Shown here piece after piece: positions 8,148 through 16,737 of a stretch of 36,472 bases of DNA. The stretch lies in assembly GCF_000308415.1 (NCBI RefSeq), contig NZ_BAFS01000195.1:1-36472 (forward strand), in the 5' to 3' direction. The translations under genes and the position numbers were made by a program. Each line of letters starts with the position of its first letter. The stretch's first letter is position 1. The notes below the pieces were generated by a model. That model was not told where the DNA came from, did no database searches, and was given only the letters and a program-made list of their open reading frames with translations. This DNA comes from Nocardia asiatica NBRC 100129 (lineage in GTDB: Bacteria; Actinomycetota; Actinomycetes; Mycobacteriales; Mycobacteriaceae).

Positions 8148-8666
8148 ATGCGATCGGTTCGCGGATTTGCGGCAAAGGGTACGGCGCACGAAGTATCACT
8201 CGTACACGGCACAACCGCAGACACCCTGATGTCGAGGTGCCGGTTCTATCAGGAGGTTTGCGGGCTGCCCGCGCGGGTTCACCCACAACTCCGCCAACTG
8301 TTCATCCCCTTCGGCAGCGTCGGCGCGGTCACCGTCCCCGCCGAACTCGGCGCGGCGGTCAAATGCCACATGCAGGGACACGGCGTTCCGCCCGGCCCGA
8401 TCGTCTCCCATCCCCGATCGAAGCGATGGACATTCCTCGTCGTGCCAGACATTCCCGACGACGTGGCTCTGTTCGGAGAATTGTTTCGCCTCAACGCCTC
8501 CGTGGCCCGCCTCGGGGCACAGATCGCACTGCCATCGCCTGCCGATCGACACGGATTCCGGGTGTGGGTGCAAGCACCGCGTGACAGCTATCGGCCGTCG
8601 GGGCTCGCCGTCATCGAATCCATCCGTGCATGTGCCAGACCCAGACGGCGCGGATCGCGTGCCTGA
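8148..8666 (+). CDS. Conserved hypothetical protein
   Basis: A 172-residue protein with no function I can assign. It contains segments that look conserved (AVTVPAELGAAVKCHMQ, GPIVSHPRSKRWTFLVVPDIPDD, GAQIALPSP) and ends in a basic tail PRRRGSRA. The SHPRSKRWTFLV and IALPSP blocks recall the N-terminal part of actinobacterial bifunctional primase/polymerase-like proteins, but this is only a resemblance. The start is uncertain: ATG 8148 has AAAGG upstream, while ATG 8229 would start nearer the apparent domain. It diverges from the XRE regulator, whose promoter must lie in the 150 bases between, so regulation by that protein is plausible. Confidence 0.7.
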   Translation: MRSVRGFAAKGTAHEVSLVHGTTADTLMSRCRFYQEVCGLPARVHPQLRQLFIPFGSVGAVTVPAELGAAVKCHMQGHGVPPGPIVSHPRSKRWTFLVVPDIPDDVALFGELFRLNASVARLGAQIALPSPADRHGFRVWVQAPRDSYRPSGLAVIESIRACARPRRRGSRA

Positions 8667-8729
8667 GCACGCCCGAACAAGTAAAGCGCACCTCTGCCAA
8701 GACGCCGCCCAAGCCGACAAGGATCAGCG

Positions 8730-8942
8730 ATGACATGGAACCACCTGACTATTGGTAGCTGGGTCAGCACAAGCGAGGGCTGCCCAGTCCGGACTGTCGC
8801 CGACGAATGCCACGAACACGTGACGTTTGTGTTCGGCGATTCGGGCAACGAATTCGAGCTGACGATCGACCGCAGCACCCTGGTCGAGGTGCTCCGGCTC
8901 GGCTCTGAAGCGCTGAACGAGACGGCGGCAGGAACTCAGTGA
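8730..8942 (+). CDS. Small hypothetical protein
   Basis: A 70-residue acidic protein starting MTWNHLTIGSWVSTSEG. It has no signal peptide or membrane segment and no motif I recognise. ATG 8730 follows AAGGAT at good spacing and lies 63 bases after the preceding hypothetical gene, so they are likely co-transcribed. Alternating hydrophobic strands (HVTFVFG, EFELTID) followed by a helix (STLVEVLRLGSEALNE) suggest a small beta-sheet-helix fold. Confidence 0.65.
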   Translation: MTWNHLTIGSWVSTSEGCPVRTVADECHEHVTFVFGDSGNEFELTIDRSTLVEVLRLGSEALNETAAGTQ

Positions 8943-9018
8943 TCAACGCAACGAGAGCAAGCCAAGCAACCGATCCGTCGAGCGATGCCTGCGAAGGGCG
9001 AGGAGGTGAACTCGTACC

Positions 9019-9789
9019 TCAAGCCCTACTGTCGTGCTGGCGCACCAAAGCACGAAGTTCGTCCGGACGAAGCCACTGGGATCGGTAGTGAATCATCCTG
9101 TGGCAGTTGGCGCATAGCAGGATGAGGTCCGCCAGTCTGGTCTTTGTTTCACCCGAGACATGCAGCGGCACAACATGATGGCATTCGATGTAATTCGAGC
9201 CGTGAGGTCCGTACACCGCTTCGAAGTCAAAATAGCAGACCTCACACCGGACCCTTTCTTCCGTCTTGAGGAAGTCGGCGATCTTCTGCGCACGAAGCCG
9301 AGGATCTCGCTCACGACGGAAGTATCGACCGGCGAGAAGTTTGCCTTCCCGGAAGCCGACGTCTCGGGGAAAAGCGACATCCCAAGTCACGTCGTCTGTC
9401 GACTTCCCGGCAAACTCGCCGGACAAGATGCCTTTCCGAATCTCCACAGCAGCTGCGCGCATCTCATCAGGGGAACTCCGGAAGTCGGCCAGAACTTCTC
9501 GGTCCTGCTTCGACCCACGAGTCTTCCCCCCTCGATGGTCAGGGTGCGCCGTCTCCAAATCGGCAGTCTTCCGCGACACGCTTCCAGTGCTTCGGAACCT
9601 CGGACTTCGGCGCTCGGGCGGATGGATCGATGCACGATTCAACAGCTCAGACAGTTCAACAGCGCGGGGATCTTGCTCTCGAATCTGTCGCCAGCCGTTG
9701 TCCATGACCAGATCACAGGCGAGGATCAATTCGTCCCGCGTCCAGGGCGGATCGGACACCATGTGAATCAGGATAACTTCGAGTCGCAT
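9019..9789 (-). CDS. HNH endonuclease (McrA-like restriction type)
   Basis: A 256-residue protein with a C-terminal HNH nuclease: CEVCYFDF (Cys182, Cys185), ECHHVVPL (His204-His205) and LLCANCHRMIH (Cys226, Asn228, Cys229, His234). The paired CxxC motifs would hold a structural zinc and His204/205-Asn228-His234 would form the beta-beta-alpha metal site. The N-terminal DPPWTRDELILACDLV motif is often seen in predicted HNH restriction enzymes, and the middle (residues 100-175) may bind DNA. No methyltransferase is nearby, so a modification-dependent or solitary nuclease is possible. The start is uncertain: ATG 9762 (before SDPPW) is an alternative, and neither has a strong ribosome site. Confidence 0.85.
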   Translation of the reverse strand: MRLEVILIHMVSDPPWTRDELILACDLVMDNGWRQIREQDPRAVELSELLNRASIHPPERRSPRFRSTGSVSRKTADLETAHPDHRGGKTRGSKQDREVLADFRSSPDEMRAAAVEIRKGILSGEFAGKSTDDVTWDVAFPRDVGFREGKLLAGRYFRRERDPRLRAQKIADFLKTEERVRCEVCYFDFEAVYGPHGSNYIECHHVVPLHVSGETKTRLADLILLCANCHRMIHYRSQWLRPDELRALVRQHDSRA

Positions 9790-9878
9790 CGAGACGGCGA
9801 GCCACTGAGTCGCGTCGCGACGACGTGGCCGGCAATCCGCTCGTCCAGCGTGTGGTGAGCATGTCTTCTAGATGGTTC

Positions 9879-10165
9879 TCACGAGGGCAACAGCCGGGCT
9901 ATGACCTCGGCCAACTGCTTGACGTTGCGGCACTCGTGCATCGTCACGCACTCCGCGTACACGTGGGCCGCGGAGTCCCCGTCGACCACGACCGAGACGG
10001 CTCGGGATTGAGCCAGTAGGTGCGCTTCGCTCGGTCGACAATTGACTGAACCGCAGGAAGATTGGGGTCCATGCGGTTGGTGCGACCATCACCGAGGATG
10101 AGCACGGACGTGCGCGGGCCGAGGGCGTCGGCGTAGTTGTCGAGGGAGCCTTGGAAGGCTTCGCC
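9879..10165 (-). pseudogene. Truncated, frameshifted copy of the 3' end of the VWA gene
   Basis: This stretch matches 11790-12077, the last roughly 95 codons of the CoxE-like VWA gene, at about 90% by hand alignment. Decoded residues include GEAFQGSLDNYADALGPRTS and YWLNPEPSRSWSTG, then a one-base deletion (CCCC at 9977-9980 against CCCCC at 11888-11892) breaks the frame before the C-terminal VYAECVTMHECR region. The reading resumes in another frame and still ends in IARLLPS and a stop at 9879. Upstream of 10165 similarity stops abruptly. There is no start, so it is a gene remnant produced by duplication or insertion. Confidence 0.85.
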
Positions 10166-10661
10166 ACAGTAGTCCGTAGCGACCGGAAGGGAATGCATGA
10201 GCGGCGCATCGGACTCATGCAGTGCAGTCGACGTCTCCCTCAGACAAGCAATGAATACCAACCAGTTCGAATGTGACTCAAGTCATCACATACTGGATGG
10301 AACCGCTCTTCGAGAATCCCCGTCTAAGTCAGTGAAAGGCACAACAGGAAGCAGCCTGATTCGAGTAGACGAGCCTGCCCGAGAGGGGGAGGTCGGTCTT
10401 GGCTATGCGATCGCGCGATCCTGACGACTGTTGAAAAGTGGGGAATGAGAATTGATCCAACGACCGGCGAAGCCGGCTGAAGGATGTTACTAATCGTAAT
10501 CAGCCCGACCTTCCACCTTTCATGCTCATGAAATGGTGCCGCCTTACAAAAATTAACAGCAAACGATCCTCGCCGCCATCGGCGAGGATCGACCGCCACA
10601 CCCTGACACCAGAGCCGTACGGCGCGCTGTTCACAGTACGCGACTAATAGTTAGGCTAGCC
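10166..10661. other. Intergenic region, relatively AT-rich, no convincing gene
   Basis: About 500 bases between the VWA remnant and the secreted-protein gene. One short open frame (10197-10424) lacks good codon bias and motifs. Base composition is visibly lower in GC than the surroundings around 10250-10560, consistent with foreign or non-coding DNA. The only clear structure is the 12-bp hairpin at 10564-10591. Confidence 0.6.
10564..10591 (-). terminator. Perfect 12-bp hairpin, terminator-like on the reverse strand
   Basis: CGATCCTCGCCG and CGGCGAGGATCG form a perfect 12-bp stem with the loop CCAT. Read on the reverse strand, it is followed by TTTGCTGTTAATTTTTG, a T-rich tail like an intrinsic terminator, yet no reverse-strand gene lies just upstream. 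It could end an unrecognised transcript or be a mobile-element remnant. Confidence 0.45.
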
Positions 10662-11162
10662 ATGAACCATCTCAGCAATCCGAGAACCGAAAATTTCACC
10701 GCAACTGCCACGTCGGGACATCACCGAGCACTGCTCGGCACTACACTTGCCGCTGCGCTGCTGTTCGGCTCGATGGCGATTCCCACTCTCGCCAACGCTG
10801 CACCGGAGTATGCACACTGCAGTGTCGACATCGAAGCCAAGCCAGAATACCCCCACGAATCGAAAGGGTCACCCGGGTGGATCGTTGGTAAAGCCCGTCT
10901 TACATGTACCGTAGCCGCCGAATCGCTCACCGTGCTCGCGAGACTCCAACAACGCAAGAACGGAAAGTGGGATACTGTCAACGAAGGCAGGGCAGATTAC
11001 TCCGATACGACCGCGGGTCAGAAGTACACGGGCCAGGCCACCGCCGAATGCAGGGACGGCGAGTATCGAACAGGTGCCAGCGGGAACGGGGTGTATCGCG
11101 GCAAGCCCTCAGGCTCGATAGCATGGGAATACTCGGACTCGGTTACGATAAAATGCAAGTAA
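10662..11162 (+). CDS. Secreted four-cysteine hypothetical protein
   Basis: A 166-residue protein with an N-terminal Sec signal peptide: basic/polar start, hydrophobic core LLGTTLAAALLFGSMAI and cleavage after TLANA (near residue 46). The mature part carries four cysteines (CSVDI, LTCTV, AECRD, IKCK), probably two disulfides, and is rich in charged residues and Tyr/Gly, suggesting a small extracellular beta-sheet domain. No family is recognised. The start has no strong ribosome site. It lies between the two copies of the VWA 3' end and is followed 13 bases later by the next gene, so the pair may be an operon and a cargo unit. Confidence 0.75.
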   Translation: MNHLSNPRTENFTATATSGHHRALLGTTLAAALLFGSMAIPTLANAAPEYAHCSVDIEAKPEYPHESKGSPGWIVGKARLTCTVAAESLTVLARLQQRKNGKWDTVNEGRADYSDTTAGQKYTGQATAECRDGEYRTGASGNGVYRGKPSGSIAWEYSDSVTIKCK

Positions 11163-11175
11163 ATCGAGGAGTGTC

Positions 11176-11619
11176 ATGGGCAATGATCGAACGTGGGAAG
11201 ACTTGGTCCCCGAAATCTGCGATGTCGCGATCCGCTACGGTGCCACCACGCATCTGTCGGAAGGGCAAGTGATCGTGTCGGCGACCACATCCCGACCACA
11301 CGATCATTCCGCCCGAAGCATCCTCATCACCCGTTTCGACGATGAAGCGGCGCGGATACGGACAGGGTGGTGCATCGACGGCCTCGCCGACTACACGATC
11401 GGCAACCCCGGGCGGCTTTCGCACGTGGCAGCCATTATTGATGGAATTTGCTCGGGTGGTGCAGAAGAGCATGCCTTCCTCGGTGCTGACGGGTGCTGGG
11501 TCGGAGTTGCCTGGCAGATCCGAAGTCGACAGGGAGACGGGTTGGGCGGTGGCGATTTCGAAAGCCCGCATCCCAGAGCCATACACCGTCTCGGTGCTTG
11601 GGATGATGATTCCGACTGA
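11176..11619 (+). CDS. Hypothetical protein, probably frameshifted in its second half
   Basis: Starts ATG 11176 with GAGGAGTG-like sequence upstream and encodes MGNDRTWEDLVPEICDVAIR and onward; no family recognised. Up to about codon 85 the frame has normal high-GC third positions. After about 11430 third-position GC drops to near half while the +1 frame (to 11716) becomes GC3-rich and reads sensibly (LLMEFARVVQ, GWAVAISKARIPEPYTVSV). I therefore think the true or ancestral product switches frame between about 11400 and 11440, in or after the run AACCCCGGGCGG. The 147-residue product given here is the uninterrupted reading. It immediately follows the secreted-protein gene. Confidence 0.55.
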   Translation: MGNDRTWEDLVPEICDVAIRYGATTHLSEGQVIVSATTSRPHDHSARSILITRFDDEAARIRTGWCIDGLADYTIGNPGRLSHVAAIIDGICSGGAEEHAFLGADGCWVGVAWQIRSRQGDGLGGGDFESPHPRAIHRLGAWDDDSD

Positions 11620-11716
11620 CTCTGAGAAGGAAGAAGCCGATTGCTGTCACGGTGTGCGAACCGTGGCAGCAATGGTTCCGTCGGCTCTCGATTCGCTCGC
11701 CGGCTGCGTCTGCTGA
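11430..11716 (+). other. Out-of-frame continuation of the 11176 gene
   Basis: Forward frame 2 here shows the strong G/C preference at codon third positions expected of genes in this genome, and encodes a protein-like segment ending near a stop at 11714-11716. It has no start or ribosome site of its own. It is best read as the displaced second half of the 11176 gene after a +1 shift; sequencing error, real pseudogenisation and programmed shifting are all possible. Confidence 0.45.
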
Positions 11717-11789
11717 CGTCGGTGCGGGTAGCCGTATAGCTCGGCTGGAGACACACCGATGCGATTCGATGTCGTCTCAGCGAGCCGAG

Positions 11790-13196
11790 TCACGCAGGCA
11801 GTAGCCGCGCAATGACCTCGGTCAACTGCTTGACGTTCCGGCACTCGTGCATCGTCACGCACTCCGCGTAAACGTGCGCTGCGGAGTCCCCCGTCGACCA
11901 CGAGCGCGACGGCTCAGGGTTGAGCCAGTAGGTGTGCTTCGCCCGGTCGGCAATCGCCTGTACCGCAGTGAGATTCGGGTCCGTGCGGTTGGTGCGACCG
12001 TCACCGAGGATCAGTACGGACGTGCGCGGCCCGAGGGCGTCGGCGTAGTTGTCGAGGAAGCCCTGAAAGGCTTCGCCGTAGTTGGAGCTGCCGAAGCGGG
12101 CGACCTTTGTGGAGCGGAGGATTCGGGCGGCGGTGCCGGGAGTGGGTGGCTCGCCGGGGGTGAAGAAGGGGGTGATCTCGTCGCAGGTGTCGACGAAGCC
12201 GAAGCTGCGGACCTTGCTGAACTGGTCCTGTAGGGCCTGGATGAGGTGGAGGGTGAATTCGGCGAAGCCGGTGACCGAGCCGGAGATGTCGGCGAGGACG
12301 ACCAGGTCGGGGCGGCCGTGTTTGCGTGCGCGCAGGACCGGGTCGATGGGGACGCCGCCGGTGGACATCGAGCGGCGCAGGGTGCGGCGCAGGTCGATCT
12401 GGCCGCGCACGGCTTTGCGGCGGCGGACGGCGAGGCGGGTGGCGAGTTTGCGGGCCAAAGGGTGGACCAGGCGGCGCATTTCGGCGAGGTCTTGTTCGCG
12501 AGCTCCGAGGAAATCGATCTGGTCGGTGCTGGATTCGACACCGCGGCGGGCGATGTACTCGGTGCCGCGCAGTTGCGCCGAGCGCAGCCGGGCCTCGGTT
12601 TGGACGGCGGTGCGGAATGCCGCGAGGCGTCGGTTGGCTTCGATCGTGTGGACGGTGGTGTCGAGCTGGGAAGTTCCGTTCATGCCCGCGACGATGCGAT
12701 CGATGAGTTCTTCCGGGCGTATGGCTTTCATCGTCAGATAGGAGGACCAACCCGCGCCGGAAGCGGTGGTGACCGGTCCGGTCCCGACGCTGCCATAGCC
12801 GCCGAGGTCGGTCAGGGCACGGCGGGCGAGTTCGGTGATTGCTCCCGAATCATCCTGCGCGAGAGCTGAAACCAGCTCATCCCGTAGGGCGTCGACAGAT
12901 TCGGGACTCGACGGGGCGGTGGGACCGGGCCGATCGGCGGTGAGAAAGTAGAGGTCGAAGAGCTGGTCGAACACCGCGCGCTGACCGTTGCGGCGCAACA
13001 GGCAGGCGGCCATGCCGGAGCGCAGACGATCGCGGTCGGCCACTCCGAGCGCGAGCATCGCCTCGGCCGCGTCGATGGTCTCGCTCGGCCCGGCGTTGAT
13101 ACCGTACTCCCGCAACAGACCGACGAACTCGACGAGCCGATCGGTCACCGAGTCGAACACCTGGTTGCCTGCCCCGCCCGCAATCCCGTCAACCAT
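11790..13196 (-). CDS. VWA domain protein, CoxE-like
   Basis: A 468-residue protein of the VWA_CoxE type that works with MoxR AAA+ ATPases in chaperone-like assembly of protein or metalloenzyme complexes. The N-terminal helical domain (YGINAGPSETIDAAEAM; FDQLFDLYF) is followed by a long basic linker (RKLATRLAVRRRKAVRGQIDLRRTLRR is split across 249-275) and a C-terminal VWA domain with the MIDAS motif DISGS at 303-307. A conserved SVLILGDGRTN follows. Start ATG 13196 is preferred; ATG 13220 is in frame. The MoxR gene lies upstream in the same direction, 426 bases away. The 3' end (11801-12077) is duplicated at 9879-10165. Confidence 0.9.
   Translation of the reverse strand: MVDGIAGGAGNQVFDSVTDRLVEFVGLLREYGINAGPSETIDAAEAMLALGVADRDRLRSGMAACLLRRNGQRAVFDQLFDLYFLTADRPGPTAPSSPESVDALRDELVSALAQDDSGAITELARRALTDLGGYGSVGTGPVTTASGAGWSSYLTMKAIRPEELIDRIVAGMNGTSQLDTTVHTIEANRRLAAFRTAVQTEARLRSAQLRGTEYIARRGVESSTDQIDFLGAREQDLAEMRRLVHPLARKLATRLAVRRRKAVRGQIDLRRTLRRSMSTGGVPIDPVLRARKHGRPDLVVLADISGSVTGFAEFTLHLIQALQDQFSKVRSFGFVDTCDEITPFFTPGEPPTPGTAARILRSTKVARFGSSNYGEAFQGFLDNYADALGPRTSVLILGDGRTNRTDPNLTAVQAIADRAKHTYWLNPEPSRSWSTGDSAAHVYAECVTMHECRNVKQLTEVIARLLPA
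11801..12077. repeat. Direct repeat with 9890-10165 (3' end of VWA gene)
   Basis: The intact member of a roughly 276-bp direct repeat. Coordinates align with an offset of 1911 bases at the left end and 1912 at the right end, the difference being a one-base deletion in the other copy. I count about 27 differences, or 90% identity. Confidence 0.85.
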
Positions 13197-13622
13197 GCTC
13201 ACACCGCACCCCAGCACCAATGCTCTGCTCGGCGGTAGACAAATAGTGACCTACTGCCGCCATATCTCTGCGCTCGCTGGACCAATTGTGGTGTGAGCCG
13301 AACGCAGTGCGGGGCTGCGCCGGGATCTGCCGTGTGGAGATGTGCAGGTGGCGTGCGAGGACGCATCCGCAGTCGATGCCTCGCGACGCTGGAATGCTGC
13401 GGAAGAGTCGGCAACCACCGAGAAAGCCCGACTTCACAACGGATCGAGTCCCTGTCCGCCGAATCGCTGCACGAGCTCGAGGAGACGCCCACTCCACAGA
13501 ACCCATCGCTTGCCCGCGCAGCACGCGGGATGGTCGGCGATGTGCGGACCGGTCGGCACACGAGAAAACGGCACCGACTCGCGCGGCAGATTCGGTTCCT
13601 GCCGATCGGCACCGTTCGAGCC
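13197..13622. other. Non-coding gap inside the MoxR-VWA pair
   Basis: About 425 bases between the MoxR stop and the VWA start. Open frames exist but show no codon bias, ribosome site or recognisable protein. Such gene pairs are usually nearly contiguous, so this may be a decayed gene or an inserted segment. Confidence 0.5.
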
Positions 13623-14516
<894 letters not shown>

Positions 14517-14534
14517 CGGTAACTAGTCTAGACC

Positions 14535-14549
14535 GGGCACTTCGTGCCC
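14535..14549. promoter_or_regulatory. Operator-like palindrome upstream of the MoxR gene
   Basis: GGGCAC and GTGCCC are separated by TTC, directly upstream of the likely -10 of the MoxR gene. It could bind a dimeric regulator; no regulator is identified. Confidence 0.35.
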
Positions 14550-14707
14550 CCGATACCCGGGAATAACGTCGTGGCAGCGCCGGTGACCCGCTCAGTGATG
14601 GGTAGCTCCCGACCTTCGGCGTCAGCTTCAGAAGTGCAGGACCTCTTTCCTGGACACCACGCCTGTAATCCGGAAGATTCTCCGACGCCGGCTCCGCGGC
14701 GCTCGGG

Positions 14708-15193
14708 CTACTCGCTGACCACTTCCCATCGTTTCAGCTCGGCCTCCCCCGATGCCGTCCTGTCCCAAGGGTGGTTCCGGAAGTCCGGATCGCGCACCTC
14801 CATTCGTCGCTCGGCATCCGGGCCGACGCGGGCGATCGACAAGGCGGCTGTGCGGGACCCGAGCGGGTGTCGCTTCAGCGCGTACGCGATTTCGGTTGCC
14901 ACTGCGAGCAGATCGGGCAGCCCGTTCGAGCCTGGCACGCACAGATCGAGCGAGAAGTCCATCGCATCGGGATGGGCGGGCGAGACTCGCGCTCCTCCGG
15001 ACGCGATCTGCACGTGCGGTGGAAGCTGCAGTCCGGCGGCGAATTTCGCGAAGCTAGGATCGGAGATCATCTGCGGGCCGATCGGCATCGTGCCGTCGCA
15101 GTCCAGGATCGGGGTGGAAACCGTCTCGGGAACTGGGTCGTCACTCGGCTGGCAGCTCACCAGAATCACCGAGGCCACGGCCGCACCCAGCAC
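14708..15193 (-). CDS. Small hypothetical lipoprotein
   Basis: About 161 residues with a lipoprotein signal: hydrophobic LGAAVASVILVSC, where the Cys follows a LVS lipobox-like triplet. The mature part has two further cysteines (ILDCDGTMP and LDLCVPGSN) and no domain I recognise. The start is unsure. GTG 15193 is used here but leaves no basic n-region; the frame is open upstream and includes Arg-rich HPSRRVARV, so the true start may lie between 15193 and 15290. It follows the thioesterase gene in the same direction with a short gap. Confidence 0.65.
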   Translation of the reverse strand: MLGAAVASVILVSCQPSDDPVPETVSTPILDCDGTMPIGPQMISDPSFAKFAAGLQLPPHVQIASGGARVSPAHPDAMDFSLDLCVPGSNGLPDLLAVATEIAYALKRHPLGSRTAALSIARVGPDAERRMEVRDPDFRNHPWDRTASGEAELKRWEVVSE

Positions 15194-15291
15194 CCTCGCG
15201 ACTCGCCTCGATGGATGCCGTGCTTCCCCACGCTGCTCGATGGCCGCCCCCTGAACCTCGTCGCGAACGGACAGATCGCCCTGCGCGCAGT

Positions 15292-16338
15292 CTAGACCGG
15301 CCCCGATGTCCGGAAATGACTCGGTTCGGCGTCGGACGGCACGGTGCCGGCCATGGTGAACGGCTCGACCAGCGCACGCAGTTCGATCAGGTGCCTGGCG
15401 TGCGCGTCGAGTGCGCGATCCTCCTCGGAGACCGGCTCCCACCGCCGCACGGCTCGCGCTTTTCCGTGGTCGTCCACCGCGACGACCACAGCGAGACCGT
15501 GCGCGGCCAGCGCCGGTTCGTCGGAGTGGGCGTCGGTGGATGTCACGTGCACGCTCACGTGCATACTGCGCGGCCCGGTGTGGATCAGTCGCGCGGTGAC
15601 CTCTACGACGTGGCCGATCACGATCGGCCGGTAGAAGCGGATCCCGCCGAAGTAGGAGGTGAGGACGCGCTGTCCGGCCCAGTTCGCACCGCACACGTAT
15701 GCCGCCTCGTCGATCCACCGCATCGTCCGGCCACCGTGGACCTTGCCGCCCCAGTTGATGTCCGAAGGCGCTGCCAGGAAGCGCAAAGTGGCGCTCGGCG
15801 CGGTGCCCGCGGAGGTGTAGCGCTGGGCGGCCATCGCCTCCTCGATCTGCTTGCGCACCGAAATCCTGGCCCGCGCCTGCCGATGCCGCCGCATTTCCAG
15901 CATGGTGGTCGGATGCCATTGCGGGACTTCCACATTGCGCCTCTCCTCGTCCACCGCGACGAAGATCGTCAGACATTGTGCCGACTGCACCTGCCGCACG
16001 CGGGTGGGATCGGTCGAGTAGACCGTCACGAGGATGTGCATGCTGGTGCGCCCGGTGTGCACGAGATTGGCATGCAATTCGACCAGCTCGCCGACCGCGA
16101 TCGGCCGGTCGAGATGGATGTTCCCGACATAGGCGGTGACGCAGTAGCGGCCGCTCCACTGGGCCGCCGCCGCGTAGGCGACTTTGTCGATCCATTCGAG
16201 GAGTTTGCCGCCGTCGACCGATCCCAGGATGCCCGCGTCGGCGGGCTGCACGAGAAATCGGTGGATCGCCTCCGGACGCCGACCGGCCGACGCAGAATTC
16301 GAGATGGTCGCGAGAGGAATATCGGTCGAATCGGGCAA
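15292..16338 (-). CDS. Acyl-CoA thioesterase with two hotdog domains
   Basis: A 348-residue tandem hotdog protein. Each half contains the thioesterase signature: GGKLLEWIDKVAYAAA (Asp51) and GGRTMRWIDEAAYVCG (Asp210), each followed by the conserved region with Phe/Tyr/His-rich strands (VGNIHLDRPI and FGGIRFYRPI) and HTGRTSMHI/HTGPRSMHV. This duplicated architecture occurs in acyl-CoA thioesterases of the Acot7/YciA kind that hydrolyse fatty acyl-CoA to free acid and CoA in the cytosol. Both halves keep the catalytic aspartate, so both may be active. It precedes the small lipoprotein gene; no pathway neighbour fixes its substrate. Confidence 0.9.
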   Translation of the reverse strand: MPDSTDIPLATISNSASAGRRPEAIHRFLVQPADAGILGSVDGGKLLEWIDKVAYAAAAQWSGRYCVTAYVGNIHLDRPIAVGELVELHANLVHTGRTSMHILVTVYSTDPTRVRQVQSAQCLTIFVAVDEERRNVEVPQWHPTTMLEMRRHRQARARISVRKQIEEAMAAQRYTSAGTAPSATLRFLAAPSDINWGGKVHGGRTMRWIDEAAYVCGANWAGQRVLTSYFGGIRFYRPIVIGHVVEVTARLIHTGPRSMHVSVHVTSTDAHSDEPALAAHGLAVVVAVDDHGKARAVRRWEPVSEEDRALDAHARHLIELRALVEPFTMAGTVPSDAEPSHFRTSGPV

Positions 16339-16737
16339 GGTTCACAATCCGTTCGGGTAGAGAATCTTCGGCTACCTGACCTCGTTGTCCGGGAGAACCT
16401 TAGGCCCCAGCGGCAGTACGAGCGAGTAACGAATGAAAGCGGAGGCAACGCTCCCGCACGCTCCGGGATGAGCAGTCGCCTTTGGCGATCACCAAGCAAC
16501 ACACATGGGGGGTTGCCCCTAATACTGCGGTTTGATTTTGCCCCCAGGGGAGACAACCCCCGTGACCTTTCGCGCGAAGTGCGCAAGAGTGAAGTCGTGC
16601 AGTCCCTGCCCCGTCGGTGAGCGCGACCGCGAAGCAGTGACCGTAGATCCAAGATCTGTCCACGGGGGAGGTCGTGGGCAGACCCGCAACGGGGGATGGT
16701 GGGCGGAAACACTCACCGCAGAGTGAAAGGATTTACG
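16339..16737. other. Long structured 5' region before a secreted-protein gene
   Basis: Nearly 400 bases without a convincing gene. A nested inverted repeat lies at 16508-16561: GGGGGTTG pairs with CAACCCCC, and the adjacent CCCC (16516-16519) pairs with GGGG (16547-16550), leaving a T-rich loop. Further down are several purine-rich G-runs before the start at 16738. It may be a regulatory 5' untranslated region. It does not match a riboswitch consensus that I can confirm. Confidence 0.5.

Noticed and set aside
13199..13612. 137-residue open frame on the reverse strand between MoxR and VWA genes
   Set aside because: No codon bias, no motif and an Arg/Ser/Cys-rich shadow-like composition.
14525..15300. 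AGTCTAGACCGG occurring at 14525-14536 and 15289-15300
   Set aside because: A 12-base match is expected by chance at this window size, and the second copy lies at a gene end without regulatory context.
16600..16737. ydaO-type (c-di-AMP) riboswitch before the secreted-protein gene
   Set aside because: AACGGGGGA is present, but the other conserved blocks of that riboswitch are missing.
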